Shown here: positions 31,470 through 42,900 of the stretch, piece by piece | How positions within the stretch are numbered: the stretch's first letter is position 1 | Layout of the letters: every line of letters starts with the position of its first letter | Origin: Lactifluus volemus | Taxonomy: Eukaryota; Basidiomycota; Agaricomycetes; Russulales; Russulaceae | Length of the DNA: 64,000 nt | Direction of reading: 5' to 3' | NCBI GenBank assembly: GCA_022376515.1 | Contig: WTXI01000202.1 | Location: forward strand, 1 to 64,000 | Made by a program: the position numbers and the translations under genes | The notes under the pieces: model-generated | Seen by the model: the letters and a program-made list of their open reading frames with translations, nothing else | What the model was told of the DNA's origin: nothing | The model's database searches: none

Positions 31470-32264
31470 AGTTTCCTCTTTATCAGCAGATATATTGTCT
31501 TCGTTGGTTGTGTATGCTGCTAGCTTTCATTTCCGGCGCTCGGTGGTGATCAGAGATGTGTCTACTTCGTCGCGTGGTATGGTGGGTTTACGAGTTGGTC
31601 AGGTAAAGAGGGGGGGCGGGGGGGGGGGGGTTTTTTTAGTGCGCTTCTTTCTAATTTTTTTTTTTCGACGCTAAACGTGTTTACCAGAACTAGATTGGAA
31701 TCCCTCCTTTCCTTTTTGGTATGCCTTTGCGCGGGGATCATTTTGAGCTTCAGGGTCGTGCCTCGGCTTTCCCCTTCTGTGGTGAGGGCTGTCCTGGTGT
31801 GGCCAACAACTGGCACTGTGCCGCTGTCGAGGGGAAGCATCAAGCACATATCTGGACAGTACATTGCACCTATTGCTGAAGCAGCCATCTCCTCTGGCTC
31901 AGAATGGACATGATGGGAGCAGAGGGAGCAGGGGCCCGAAGATGGGACAGTCGGCATCACAGGCACCCCGAGGGCGACCCGGCGCGCATAACAGATGCTC
32001 CCCTTTGGGGGTGATCACCCATGGGCCACAACCATCAGCACGATTATCATAGTTTATTAATAGTTTTCATGAAAACAGTACAATGTCGAAACTCGAAAGT
32101 AGTAGTAGTATGATAGTAGTTGGTATACCCGCAGGCACGGGTGCGTGAAACGCAGTCTGCGGGTAAGGGTCTGGCCAGGGTAGAGGTAACTGTACCCCGA
32201 CCCCTACCTGCGAGACCCTTACCCGCAGACCTGGCGGGTTTATCTTACCCGGCATCCTTCCCTA
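31470..32264. other. hAT 1 right arm (non-coding, 5' side of transposase)
   Basis: This is the remainder of hAT 1 beyond the nested element. It has a poly-G/poly-T run at 31609-31640, another T run near 31660, and the subterminal block with cccgcagg...cctgcggg-type motifs at 32120-32250 leading to the right inverted repeat. No gene is supported. Confidence 0.5.
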
Positions 32265-32272
32265 TTTTGTGC

Positions 32273-33710
32273 CTTCTGTTGGCCTATTGTTCCAGTGTTT
32301 TACATCTCTCGCTTTGGCCGGTGTGTGGTATGGCCGGAGCTCAAACCTGTCGGCTGGTCCACCTCACCGTTTCACAGCCCAGCACTTGCGAAAGGTGGGG
32401 GGGGGGTTGGCTGGCAAGAGCCCACAGAATTCAAGCACGCTGCATGCCATTTCGTCAACTATTTCCTAGCACGGTGTGCGCATGTGCTTTGAGACCGTTT
32501 GGTGTTCTGGAATTTCTGGTGCGGTGTGCGTTAGTGTTCCGCAGCCTAGGGTAGTTCCTAGTGTGGCCGGTGGCTACGCGTTTTCGCTGTGTGGCCATAT
32601 TCTCTTGCTGGTTTGTCAGGTGTGTTGTTTTATCACATGGGGGGGGGGGGGCATTCCGTGTAGTTGCATGACTCTTTCTTATAGGTTTATTGATGTGAGA
32701 CCAGTACCGCCCAGCTTTATCAAGTCTGTGTATTGTGTTGGGAAGGGGCTGCCAACTTTGGCCAGCTAGTGCGTTTTTTGGTTATTTTCCATTTGATTGT
32801 GCTGCGAAGCGATTGCCCGAGAGTTGTCTTTAACCATGCTTACTGCATTTAACCTTTGTTCAGCGGTATCTGCAGCCTGGCATCAGGGGCCGGTCCACTC
32901 TGTCGATGGCCCAGGGGGCATTGCAATTGCGGATTGGGGCCTTGACCGCAAAGCTGAAGGTCTAGTTAAGGTGGGTTGCTGGGCCGTTGACGGGCTCGAT
33001 GTGTGCCCGCTGAGTGGTGGGGTGGCTTATTATTATATTGCAATAATATTATATCTGATAAATTAGCTTCACAACTCCTCTCCGGTGTTTGGTATTCTAA
33101 AATACAAGGTTTCTATTTATGCCCTTTCTAGGGGCAGGTTTAGCATGAGTTTTGTCATCTGGTCCTCTGGGGAAGTGCGTGGTGTGAATTGTGGAGGGGG
33201 GAGTTAGCAGGGTGTTTTCGCTGGGCCATTTTGGGTGGGTTCTGTGATGGGGTCCGAGAGTGTTGTTTTCCTTTTGTTGTCTGTGTTGGGTGTGGGGGTT
33301 CCTGGTTCGTTGGTGTGTGTGATTACTAGGGCGTCATCCATGCTGGTGCTTGGGAGGGGAATGTGGGCGGTTGGATGGGGTTTCGGTTGGGGGAGTATTT
33401 TGGGTGGGTTGTGTGCTGGCAGGGGTGTGCCTTGACGGAGAGGGATGTTTTTGGTTTAGTGTTGGTGAAGCAACACGGGTTGATGCGAGAGGGGTTGTGG
33501 TGCCTTGTGTTTTTTTTGGGGGGCGGCTCACTGGGTTTCTCGTGGGGGAGTGGGTTGGGTTGTGGGTATGTTTTGTTCATTTTACACTTTTATGGGGTTT
33601 TAGGTTACACTAGACTTAGGGTCTTTGTATTTATGTTGTGGGTTTATGAGTTAGGTGTTTCTACTTTTTGTCTTATGGGGTGTGTACCATGTGTTGGGGT
33701 GTGTTGGGTG
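32273..33710. other. Outer-shell G/T-rich sequence between the two hAT elements
   Basis: This 1.4 kb is the largest surviving part of the outermost insertion. The + strand is strongly enriched in G and T with many gtgtgggtg-like words, so the minus strand is A/C-rich as often seen in LINE sense strands. The minus-strand frame 33326-33580 (84 residues, Pro/Thr/Asn-rich) could be an ORF1 remnant. No reverse transcriptase or endonuclease motif was seen. Confidence 0.45.
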
Positions 33711-33718
33711 TGTGGGTC

Positions 33719-33905
33719 TAGACTGTCCGCGGGCCGGGCCTGGCCCTCCCGGCCCTAGGGCCGGCCCGGACCGGCCCCATGAGGGCCAGGGCCAGGGCCA
33801 GCAGCAGCCGGCCCTCACCTCAAGGGCCAGGGCCAGGGCCAGAGAATTTTTTGAGCGGCCCTTAGGGCCGGCCCGGGGCCGGCCCTGCTGGCCCTACCCC
33901 ATAGC
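33719..33905. repeat. hAT 2 left terminal and GC-rich subterminal repeats
   Basis: The block contains about ten copies of ggccagggcc or gggccggccc in both orientations. An equivalent block stands at 39112-39275. Such repeats probably bind transposase; they also form strong stems. Confidence 0.8.
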
Positions 33906-33949
33906 CCGGCTGGTGACTCCCATGTGTGGTAGGTGGTGACGAAAGAAAA

Positions 33950-34740
33950 CGCACGCTCAACGTCTGCTCTGCTAAATCAATGTAAGATATCTCAATGAGT
34001 TGCTACAAAGCACAGGGATGGCCCTATGGTATACTACAGTGTGGGAAACGCCAGGCAGGGCTTCCATGAGATTTGCGAGGCAACGAGCGGCAAGGTCTTG
34101 AGCCTCTAGATTGTCGTCGCCTTGGTACTGGCCACCTCCACTCATAGCGAGGACGGCGGCGAGCTGAGCATCCTCATCATGCTCGTGGGTGTCATCATCG
34201 TCATCGCCGTCATCATCATCTGCCACATTTCCACTGCCACCCAGAATCTTCACAAGTTCGCGCACGAATGCGTCAACCTGGAAGGAGCCTGCGAGGGTAT
34301 TCTCTGTGCTGATTCTAAGCAACTCGCTCAGTTCTTGCAGCGTCACGACTCGTGTGGTCGGGTCCGCGCTTGTGTTGATGTTATTGAGCATCGTCTCGAG
34401 GCGCGAGCTGAAACCGGACATGTAAGAGCTCAGTTGTCAGTAGTCAGCAAAAATGGCCATCGCCGCACCCTCGTCGAGTCCAGCAAAGCCGTGTGGCAGA
34501 CCTCCGACACCGTTAGGTATACCGCCCCCATCTTCTTCACTTGACCAGCAGAGGCACTGGGGGAAAGATTATCATCTTCGAGAGGGTTTCTGGGACAGCA
34601 CGTTTCTTGCCCTTTGTGTCGCGGATGGGTTCGTTGATGGTAAGAGTGGAAGAAGTGACGGGATAAGTCGTACGGCGGGCTCTGTGTGAGGGAGGATGGA
34701 GTAGGTGAGAAGAGTACGGAGAGTGGTAAGTGTGATGAGT
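33950..34740 (-). pseudogene. Captured fragment of UFD4/TRIP12-type HECT E3 ubiquitin ligase (armadillo region)
   Basis: The minus-strand frame 34421-33972 reads SGFSSRLETMLNNINTSADP, LQELSELLRIST, FVRELVKILGG, an acidic stretch, then DLAARCLANLMEALPG and VVYHRAIPVLCS. This order resembles the N-terminal armadillo segment of TRIP12/UFD4 ligases. A one-base slip after VLCS hides the continuation LIEISYIDLAEQTLS, which also fits. Upstream (about 34560-34440) another frame gives GGGIPNGVGGLPHGFAGLDE and GAAMAIFADY, consistent with the preceding part. The full ligase is far longer and its HECT domain is absent, so this is a non-functional capture in the opposite orientation to the transposase. 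Confidence 0.7.
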
Positions 34741-34890
34741 CAGTGGTACGTACTTCTTATGAGAGCGAAGGGTGAGCCCATCCACGGTCGTGTATATCAC
34801 AACGGCAGCGCAGGTGCCGAGAAAGGAGGGACGGATGCGGCCACGATGAACAATTAGCAAGAGTCGGCCCTCCGGCAGCACACTGTATGG
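34741..34890 (-). other. Exon-like minus-strand frame in hAT 2, unknown origin
   Basis: The frame MLPEGRLLLIVHRGRIRPSF, LGTCAAVVIYTTVDGLTLRS ends HKK before a good donor (gtacgtac). A plausible acceptor (cacacag) lies near 34690, before the E3-like part. It may be another captured exon. No family is recognised. Confidence 0.3.
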
Positions 34891-35150
34891 ACTGAAATCC
34901 CGGGTGCCCCTTCGGAAATCGATCCCTACTGTGAGTGTGTGCGGGGGTACCTCTTGATGAGCACTAAGCAGCCGAACGGGAAACTAAAAAATAAAACATC
35001 GCTAGTCAAACTTGAAGTCCGCGATGAAGCTGAAAACGCACCTCCGACTTATAATCCCGAATTCGTCCCTAGTCTTCCCCTCTCGAGTTTGATCTCCGCC
35101 TTGGTCGCGAAACGCTTCTCTTGTGCGGCCTTCAACGTGCACCTTTTTTT

Positions 35151-38100
35151 ATGGCTCGTGGAGAGCACGATCGACCCGACCCGAGCCTTATTGTTGAAGG
35201 CTCACGAAGGCCACAGCCTTCAAAGCGGGTCCAGGGTCATGACTACCCAATATCGGTGTCAGAAGAGCTGCGTGAGCGAAATAAAGGTAGACTCACCTTC
35301 CCTTTCCTCGTCCAAGTGTTGCTTGAGTCTTCCCTGCCATGCAGATACCAACCGGAAAGAGGGGGTTACTTCCAATGTCTTGCCTAGACCTGAGGGTGAT
35401 GCGGTTCGGGAAGACGGTACATTAAAGGACGCCAGCGAGATAGACTGGGTATACTCACCATCAGAGTCCGAGCAACCACCGACTTGCGCTCAGAAAAGGC
35501 AGTACCAAGATAGTGAACCAACTGGGTCAGATTTCGAGGATGGTGAACAACCCAAAGGTCCCAAAACCAGAGTAAGCCCCTTTGCCGGTGGTGTATTGAA
35601 GTAAGGCTGATCCTTGAATGACTGCAGAAGAAAGATGTTACTGTGACTGTTGTCGACTCTGATGATGATGCCAGTGTTGAGACAGTCCGAAAGGTAAAGA
35701 GCCGTGCTTCCTACAAGCGACGAAAAGAAAATGGGGGCTATGATGGGGACTCCGATGACATGGAGTATTTGAGCAGCAATACAAATGACATAAACGTAGG
35801 TTCGTTTACCTTGTTGTCGCACAACAATAGTAAAACGAAGGTCAGCAGACCCAGCTTAAAGATCCGACAAAAGACCTTCGCCTCTGCGGTAAGAACGGTG
35901 CTGGCATGCATCCCACCAAGAAAACTGGTGTGACAGGCTGGTATTGCAAGTTTTGCTTGTAAATACCTTTACCTTTTCGTTCAACAGTGGCTTACAACAC
36001 GTTACAGGGAAAAAGGCGGTTCCAAAAACACTGCGTTTTTAGTGGGTAACGTTACATCAAGACGGCGTCATCTCCGGCGGTATGGTTTTTTTTCTCTCAT
36101 TCTCTTTCACCCCTTTAACTGTCTTGTACTTTCATCAGCTGCCATCCCGACGACTACTGGACTACTTGTGTCGGCAGCGGCTTCACACCGGATATCGCTA
36201 AGTTTCCTCGTGGCTGGGTCCCACCCGGCTCAGCCAAATCGTGAGTCGTCAGTGCCCCACCCGTCTTTGTTTACTGATAACTCGCGTAGTGATACTGGGC
36301 AGCAGTCCATCGGAGATTACGTCCAAAATATGGCAAAGCCGTCCCAGAATCCGAGTCTCCCAGTCACAAAGGATGGGATTCAAGAACATCTGCTCGCCCT
36401 CATTGTGACTTGTGATTTAGTACGTCTTCTGTCTTCCCCTCTCACTACTCAGCGTTGACCGGTAGCTATCTCCAGTCTTTTCGCTTCGTTGAACGCCCTG
36501 CCTTTCGGGGTTTCATATCCTATCTCAATCCCAAACTCAGTGACGCAAATATCCCCAAGAAAACTGCCATCGCGGCTGCCATTGACAGCAAAGTGGCCTA
36601 TCTCGAAAGCACAACGATTAATCTCATCAATGTAAGTACTCTTACAACACGCCTCTACTTTATTAACCTGTGTGTAGCACATCCAGTCGAAGGTGTCCGT
36701 GGTGTGGGACGGCTGGTCCAGTGGCAAGCGTCGACCGTTCACCTCATTCAGTATTTCGTTCATCAATTCCCCTCCCGGCGACGATTCCCTCTGGGAACTC
36801 AAGAACCATTTAATCGAGTTCAACTCACCATTGGGGCGGCACACGGGGCAATTAATTGGTGAGGATTTGGTTGCAACAATTCATAAATTCGGCCTTGACA
36901 CAAAGGTATGTACTATTTGCCTACTGCTCACAGTATGACAGTATCTAATTTCTGTATTTAGGTTGGTTGGATGGTCGGTGATGGGGTCAGCGCGAATGAC
37001 GTCGCGGTGCGTACGGTATGCAAGATGCTCGACCCGCAACGGAAGCGCCTGGACCCGAAGCAAGTTCGGGTCTTGTGCATCGACCATTCTATGCACCGTG
37101 CTGCGTACCACTTCATTAAGGCCCTGGGAGCTCCGTCCATCAGGACAACTAAACGAAAGCGTCGGACCACCACCCGTGAGAATACCGATGACGATGACGA
37201 TGACGATGATGGGTGGAGCCGCTGGAGCGACAGAGAAGACGTTGAGGATAACGACGAAGATATCAACACTTCGATGGACGTTGACGCTTCCTCCGATGAT
37301 GTGGAGGCCATGCTGGCCACCACCGCAGTCGATTACGATCCTGGTGACACGCTCGGGAAAGTTATGGCATTTGTCAATCAAGTGCGAATGTCCAGCGAAG
37401 GTGTTCGCGAGTATCTCCACCATGCTTGCAATGTTCGTGGCGTAAAGCCAATCGAGCTCCGGCTCTGGGTCCGCACGCGGTGGGGCAGCCTCTCCAACTG
37501 CTTAGAGTCGGTACTCGCAGTGCAAAAGGTAACTCGATGATCGATCAACCTCTTATATCACTCACGCTGTGTAAAAGGCAATCGACTACTTCTGCCGTAC
37601 TGCGGATGCCAATGAGGATCTTCCGCGTCTCAAAAACAAGACTTGGCAGGACTATTGCCTCACGCCTCCGGAATGGAGGCTCATACAACTCACACATAGA
37701 TGCCTCAAGGTTTGTTTCTGTCCATGGTATTATCACAGTAATATTGATCATTCTGTAGGTTGTTGCTGCTCAACATAACGAACTCTCGAATGAGAGCCTG
37801 GCCACGTGCACCAGAGTCCTGCCCACATTAGAACATCTTATGTCAAAATGGGAGGACCTCCTTGAGGATGACGAATACGAGCCCGTCCACAACGCCCTTC
37901 GGGCTGGTGTCAAACTGCTAGAGAAATATTATCGCCGTTCGGATGACACAGATGTCTATTTTATTGCCCACGGTAAGTCTAGTTATCACATGATGGTCTC
38001 ATTAACGGTACATGATCATTAGTTCTAGATCCCGTCCTCAAGCAGGAGTATCTTCGTGCTGCATGGGATGACGAGTATATCGACATGGGAATGGAGCGTT

Positions 38101-38820
38101 TTCGATCACAGGTAGGCCGATCAATCTTGAGCAACCGTGTCGTATTAAATCAACCCCTTGCTTAGTTTCGAAAGTATAAACGAAAATATGACGAGGCTCA
38201 GTCGAAGTCAGCACAAGTTCCCTTGATATCCGACCAACAGCTGCCGTCACGATCCGGTAACGTAGATTTACTCATTGAGGCCAATTTGAATTCTGATCAC
38301 CTTTCTAGCGCTTTCATCTACTGATTTGTGGATGGAGACGTTGATCAAGAAGAAGCAGAGGAAGAAGGGCCTGGAAATTGCTTCGGACTTGGCACCAATG
38401 ACTGACAATCCATTTGTCGAGATCGATCGTTATCTTAGCCAGCCATGCTTGAAGCGTGAGGACTGTCCCAACCCGATCCCTTGGTGGGGAGTAAGTTTGT
38501 TTAATATCTCGCATCATATATACGACTAATATATACTTTCTTAGCATCAGACCGAATATCCGGTTCTTCGATTGATGGCGCGCGATTACCTGGCGATTCC
38601 TGCAACCACCTGTATTGCCGAGCGTTCTTTCTCACTTTCCGCTCGTACCGATGATCCTCGACGCCGGCAAATGACTAAGCTCCGGTTTGCTAGTATTCAG
38701 AAGCTCCGTGCTGGATACATGGATGGGCGACTCAAGGCAGAGGACAGTATTGTAAAGAGATATATGGGAGATTTCACCTTTGATGAAAATGACATGGACA
38801 TGGATGTGGACTACATATAG
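35151..38820 (+). CDS. hAT transposase (element 2), multi-exon
   Basis: The start is set at ATG 35151 (MARGEHDRPDPSLIVEG), followed by exon ends such as ELRERNK|gtagac. The BED-like finger is WYCKFC (about 35942) ... RRRHLRR (about 36070). The catalytic region contains VVWDGWSSGKRRPF (about 36690) and, after the intron 36906-36961, GWMVGDGVSANDVAVRT; the hAT motif is CIDHSMHRAAYHF. A poly-Asp insertion follows (about 37190). The C-terminal dimerisation part is WWG|HQTEYPVLRLMARDYLAIP (intron 38491-38544) then CIAERSFSLSAR, ending TAG at 38820. About ten introns with GT..AG borders are needed. GDGVSAND instead of the usual DNASN is a divergent second-Asp motif. It cuts and pastes elements with these ends. 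Confidence 0.78.
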
Positions 38821-39111
38821 TAGTAGTCTCGTATTTTCAATATATTGGCCAACGACTTCATATTCTTTGTGTGAGGCCATCACAATTATCGAACCCATTT
38901 ACTCAGCGTCGCTGGCGATCAAAGTCTGCACGTGTGCCACTGGCATGGGAATGTCACCGCTCATATGTATTGCAAGGCATCCAAATCACCACAGTTAAAA
39001 AGGAACAATACTATTCGCTTTATTCCCCCTTAATCTACTCTCCAACTTTTTCATGTGCCTTTGAGCGTACATTTCAACTTCATAGAACACTTTTGACGCA
39101 TTTTTGTAGGC

Positions 39112-39275
39112 AGGGCCGGGTCGGCCCCGGGCCGGCCCCGGGTCGGGCCAGGGCCAGCATCAGCTGGCCCTCCAAGGGCCAGGGCCAGCTGCAGGGCGGA
39201 CCGGCCCTGAGGGCCAGGGCCAGGGCCGGGCAAAATGGGGGTGGCCCTGGCCCGGACCGGCCCCCGGACAGTCTA
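39112..39275. repeat. hAT 2 right GC-rich subterminal and terminal repeats
   Basis: Repeated ggccagggcc/ggccggcccc motifs end in ccggacagtcta, the inverted partner of the left end at 33719. The duplication TGTGGGTC follows immediately. Confidence 0.8.
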
Positions 39276-39283
39276 TGTGGGTC

Positions 39284-39484
39284 TGGTGGTGTGCGTGTTT
39301 ATTTTGTTTTGGGTGATTTTAGTGTGCTCTCACAGTTTATTTTGGAGGGGTGTTCTCCAGGGGGGGTGATGGTGTTCACCGTGAGCGAGCATACAGCTCA
39401 GATCAACCCAGCCTATGCAATGGCATAGGAGCACCCAAACATGGTGGTGGTTCGGGTGCAAGGTCCCCCCGAGCATATATATTC
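39284..39484. other. Right end of outer insertion and target-site duplication
   Basis: These bases would be the 5' end of the minus-strand LINE-like shell. They end in ggtcccccc, followed by gagcatatatattc (39471-39484), the copy of the duplication at 9096-9109. After it, the array unit resumes (gcgacacatgctcc) exactly as at 49281. Confidence 0.6.
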
Positions 39485-39912
39485 GCGACACATGCTCCTT
39501 AAAAAGAACCTTGCATCGCAAGTCGCTCGATGTGGTGCCTGGTATCTATGGGTGGGAAAATTAAAAGGATATTTTGTTTCTATAGTAGCAACGTGGATCA
39601 TGGAGCAGGGTGACCCCAGCTAGAAACGATGTCGATAGCCAGTTATCGGAGAAATGTGTTAATGTAATGTCGGGCAGAGGCTACCAGTGACCCAACTCGA
39701 CTTCAAGCTTCAAATTGATCTATCATACCCGGACCTCTGAGTGATTTGATATGTTCGAGCGTCTACTGTCAAGGTCACATCACCCTTTGAGGCTGTGTCA
39801 ATGAGGCGACACGAGGCCGCCCATGCGCCCACTGGCATCTACCATACTCTGAACTCCTTCACCACTGGCAGTCTTGCTTTCCTATCATTCCTACATCAAC
39901 CCTCTTACCTAC
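39485..39912. other. NLR 5' leader of unit 2 (promoter region of copy B)
   Basis: The sequence is homologous to 49281-49707 and, more loosely, to 59480-59856. No gene is seen. It should contain the NLR promoter; no convincing TATA box was identified. Confidence 0.5.
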
Positions 39913-42900
39913 ATGAGTTTGATGGGATCTACTTCAACCTTACCTTCCAACTTACCCACTATCATCGACGCTGCCTTAGACGAGTACACCAAGCAGACAG
40001 GGATAAATCTCACCCAGCACCCATCCTCTCACAAGATCGATCAATCCGATTCCCCAGATGATATCCTAGCACTTTTCCAACAGCGAGAGAAGGACTTTAA
40101 GGAATATCGAGATGGAAATCGCAAGCTGATAAATTGCCTCAAACCAGTCGTGCAGGTATTGCATGCGTTTTCTGGTGTCCTTGGCGGGGCGGTTGGCATT
40201 GTGAGCCTCACGGGCTTCATTTCCCCCGCGTTATTGATTATTCATGACTTTTCCAGTCACATCCACCAGCAAGAGCAATCTTTGTTGGAATTGATGTTCT
40301 CCTCGTAGTACGCCCCCTCCATTACCGCTTCCGGTCTGATCCTTCTGACATCTCACTTTGTCAGACTGCTATTGGTGTTAGTTCGAGCTACGACGCACTC
40401 GAAGATCTATTTCAATGCGTTCAGAATTTTCTTCAACGCCTACACGTTTATACCCAGATCCCTCCCACCCCCGCGATGACAAATATACTCGTGAAGATTA
40501 CGGTTCAAGTACTCTCAGTTCTTGGCTTGGCAACAAAGCAAATCAAGCAGGGACGTTTCAGTGCGTACCCCCTATCTCAACATACTTCACGTGTAGTTGA
40601 ACGTGCAGCAGAGAAATTCGCGAAGAAGTTACTGGGAGAGACAGAGATTGAAGCTGTATTACACAGGCTGGACCGTCTTACCGATGAGGAGGCTCGCATG
40701 ACCGTTGCCCAGACCTTTGAGGTCGTCCATGGTCTCATGTGTAACCTGAGGGTTGTCATGGACGGTGCGTGACCCTTCTTGACTCGTTACAAGAATTGGA
40801 CGGGACTATTCTGTTGTAGATGGCAAGGCATCGACCAGCGATATACGAAGGGCCCTTGGTATGTTCTTTATTCCCCCGTGAATTCATGTAGATTGGACTG
40901 AGGACCAATCTAGTCAGTATGCAAGAGACATCTAGTAAGATAAATAGGATGGAACGTTCGTCATCATCCGGATCTACTATTTTCGTCTTCGATGTTGACA
41001 CTAGATTGAAGGTGACCAATTACAAAAGGATGTACGAAACTGGCTCTCTCCCCCAAATCCTTCGACAAACCACAACATCGCACGTCGAGCTCACCAGAGT
41101 GGGACGGCAACTTGGTTCTTGGAGGGGAGTACTATCTCTGAGTGGAAAGAAAGAGGGTCCTTGCTATGGATACATGGAAAACGTATGGTTTCCTCAACAC
41201 TGTGCGTTCAGACTTCTAACCACGTTTTGGTCTATCAGCTGGGTCCGGTAAAAGTATACTCTTGTACGTGTTGATGAATTGGGTTTCACATTGATCTGCA
41301 GCCACTGAGTTGCCGACCAGATCCGAGATTATCGAAGACGTTGCAGGCTTGCGCGCAGCTGGGTTGGCATCCATGGCATATTATTATTTCGATTTCAGAG
41401 ACTCCAAGAAGCAGAATCGCCATGGCCTACTTTCCTCTCTCCTCACCCAGCTCTCCGCCCAGTCAAATCCATATTATGAAATAGTCTCCCGGCTGTATGC
41501 GGCACACGACAGTGGCATCCAAGATCCTGCGGATCATACACTCACGCAGAGTTTAAAGGAAATGCTGGAACTCTCCGGACATGGACCGATATACCTCATC
41601 ATAGACGCTTTGGATGAATGTCCGGATGTCTCTGGCGCACCAACGTCACGCGAAGAAGTGCTCGAACTTGTGGAGGAGCTCGTCAATCTGAACTTTCGAA
41701 TGTTCACATTTGTGTTACTAGTCGCCCCGAATTCGATATCCGAGCCGTCCTCGAGCCCTTGACAACACTTCGAGTGTCTCTTCACGAGGAAAGTGGACAG
41801 AAGCAAGACATCATGGATTACGTAACGAACTTCGTAAAGTCGGACCGAAAGATGCGGAGCTGGAGAAAGCAGGATAAGCAACTGGTCATCGATGTCCTTT
41901 CAGAAAAGGCAGACGGGATGTAAGTCACCACATTCTTTGTGCGTCACTTGGGTTTACTTATTGAGTGATACAGGTTTCGATGGGTGTATTGCCAACTGGA
42001 ATCCCTGCGTCGAAATCTACCTGCGAGTATCCAGGGTGCCCTCGACCAGTTGCCCAAGACTTTGGACGAAACATACAGACACGCCTTATTTTCCATCGAG
42101 GAAGAGAAACGTGAATATGCTCAACGTCTCTTCAAGTGTCTCACTGTTTCGATCCGCCCCTTGCACGTCGCCGAACTCGCCGATGTTCTTGCCATACGGT
42201 TCGAGCCTGGTTCGCTTCCGGAGTATGACGTAGGATGGCGCCTAAGCGATGCAGAGGAAGCCGTTCTCTCTGTTGGCTCGAGCTTGATATCGGTGGTCAA
42301 TGTCGATGGCTCCAAAGTCGTACAGTTCTCCCACTTCTCGGTTCAGGAGTACTTGACCTCCGATCACCTTGGGGACGGCCTTTCCGATTATCGCATTCTT
42401 CCCGTCCTGCACATACCATTCTCGCAAAGGCATGTCTGAGCATCCTACTCAAGCTTGACGACCGCATCGACAAAGCACGATCGAGAATCTGCCATTGGCA
42501 GACTATGCTGCTCGGCATTGGGTCGAACATGCTCGATTTGATGATGTGTCATCATCGATACAAGATGAAATGCAGCACCTGTTTGACCCTGACAAATCCC
42601 ATTTTGCGGCATGGGTGTGGGTTTTCAATATAGACCGTCCTTGGGTACAACACATGTCGACGATTCATCCGACTCCTCCAGAAGCGACACCCCTATACTA
42701 TGCGATATTATGTGGATTCCATGACATTGCGCAGCACCTTCTCGTTGATCATCAGTTAGATGTAAATGAGAGGGGTGATTGTCGGATGAGCCCACTGCAC
42801 GCCGTGCTAATGACAAGAAATTTGAAGGTCGCAGGGTTGCTGCTACAGCATGGTGCTGAAGTAGATGTCCGGAATGAAATTGGCCATACTCCTTTGCACC

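Larger units (their letters stand above)
23271..32264 (-). mobile_element. hAT transposon 1, 9.0 kb including nested elements
   Basis: An exact 8-bp duplication TTTTGTGC flanks it (23263-23270 and 32265-32272). The ends are imperfect inverted repeats: left TAGGGAAAGACAGGGG; right, reverse-complemented, TAGGGAAGGATGCCGG. Both subterminal regions are packed with acccgtaccc-type motifs. An 8-bp duplication plus an intron-rich transposase with hAT motifs places it in the hAT superfamily. Removing the TIR element nested at 26860-31469 leaves about 4.4 kb, normal for hAT. Confidence 0.9.
33719..39275 (+). mobile_element. hAT transposon 2, 5.6 kb, with captured E3-ligase gene fragment
   Basis: The 8-bp duplication TGTGGGTC flanks it (33711-33718 and 39276-39283). 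Terminal inverted repeats begin TAGACTGTCCG followed by GC-rich ggccgg/ggccagggcc repeats at both ends (33730-33900 and 39112-39268). The + strand carries an intron-rich hAT transposase (35151-38820); the minus strand of the left third carries an apparent host-gene fragment. Element size and 8-bp duplication are typical of hAT. Confidence 0.92.
9110..39470 (-). mobile_element. 30.4 kb composite insertion; outer shell is LINE-like
   Basis: The whole block splits the NLR array and is bounded by 14-bp direct repeats (9096-9109 and 39471-39484). It begins with 14 Ts on the + strand (9110-9123), as expected for the poly(A) tail of a LINE inserted on the minus strand; duplications this long are usual for target-primed reverse transcription. 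After removing the nested elements, the shell is about 2.4 kb (9110-9323, 22691-23262, 32273-33710, 39284-39470). It is strongly G/T-rich on + and thus A/C-rich on -. No reverse transcriptase remains. A Pro/Thr-rich minus-strand frame at 33326-33580 might be an ORF1 remnant. The LINE assignment rests on tail and duplication only. Confidence 0.6.

Noticed and set aside
33730..33900. CRISPR-like array of ggccagggcc repeats
   Set aside because: The repeats are short, irregular and in both orientations, without uniform spacers, and belong to hAT ends in a eukaryotic genome.
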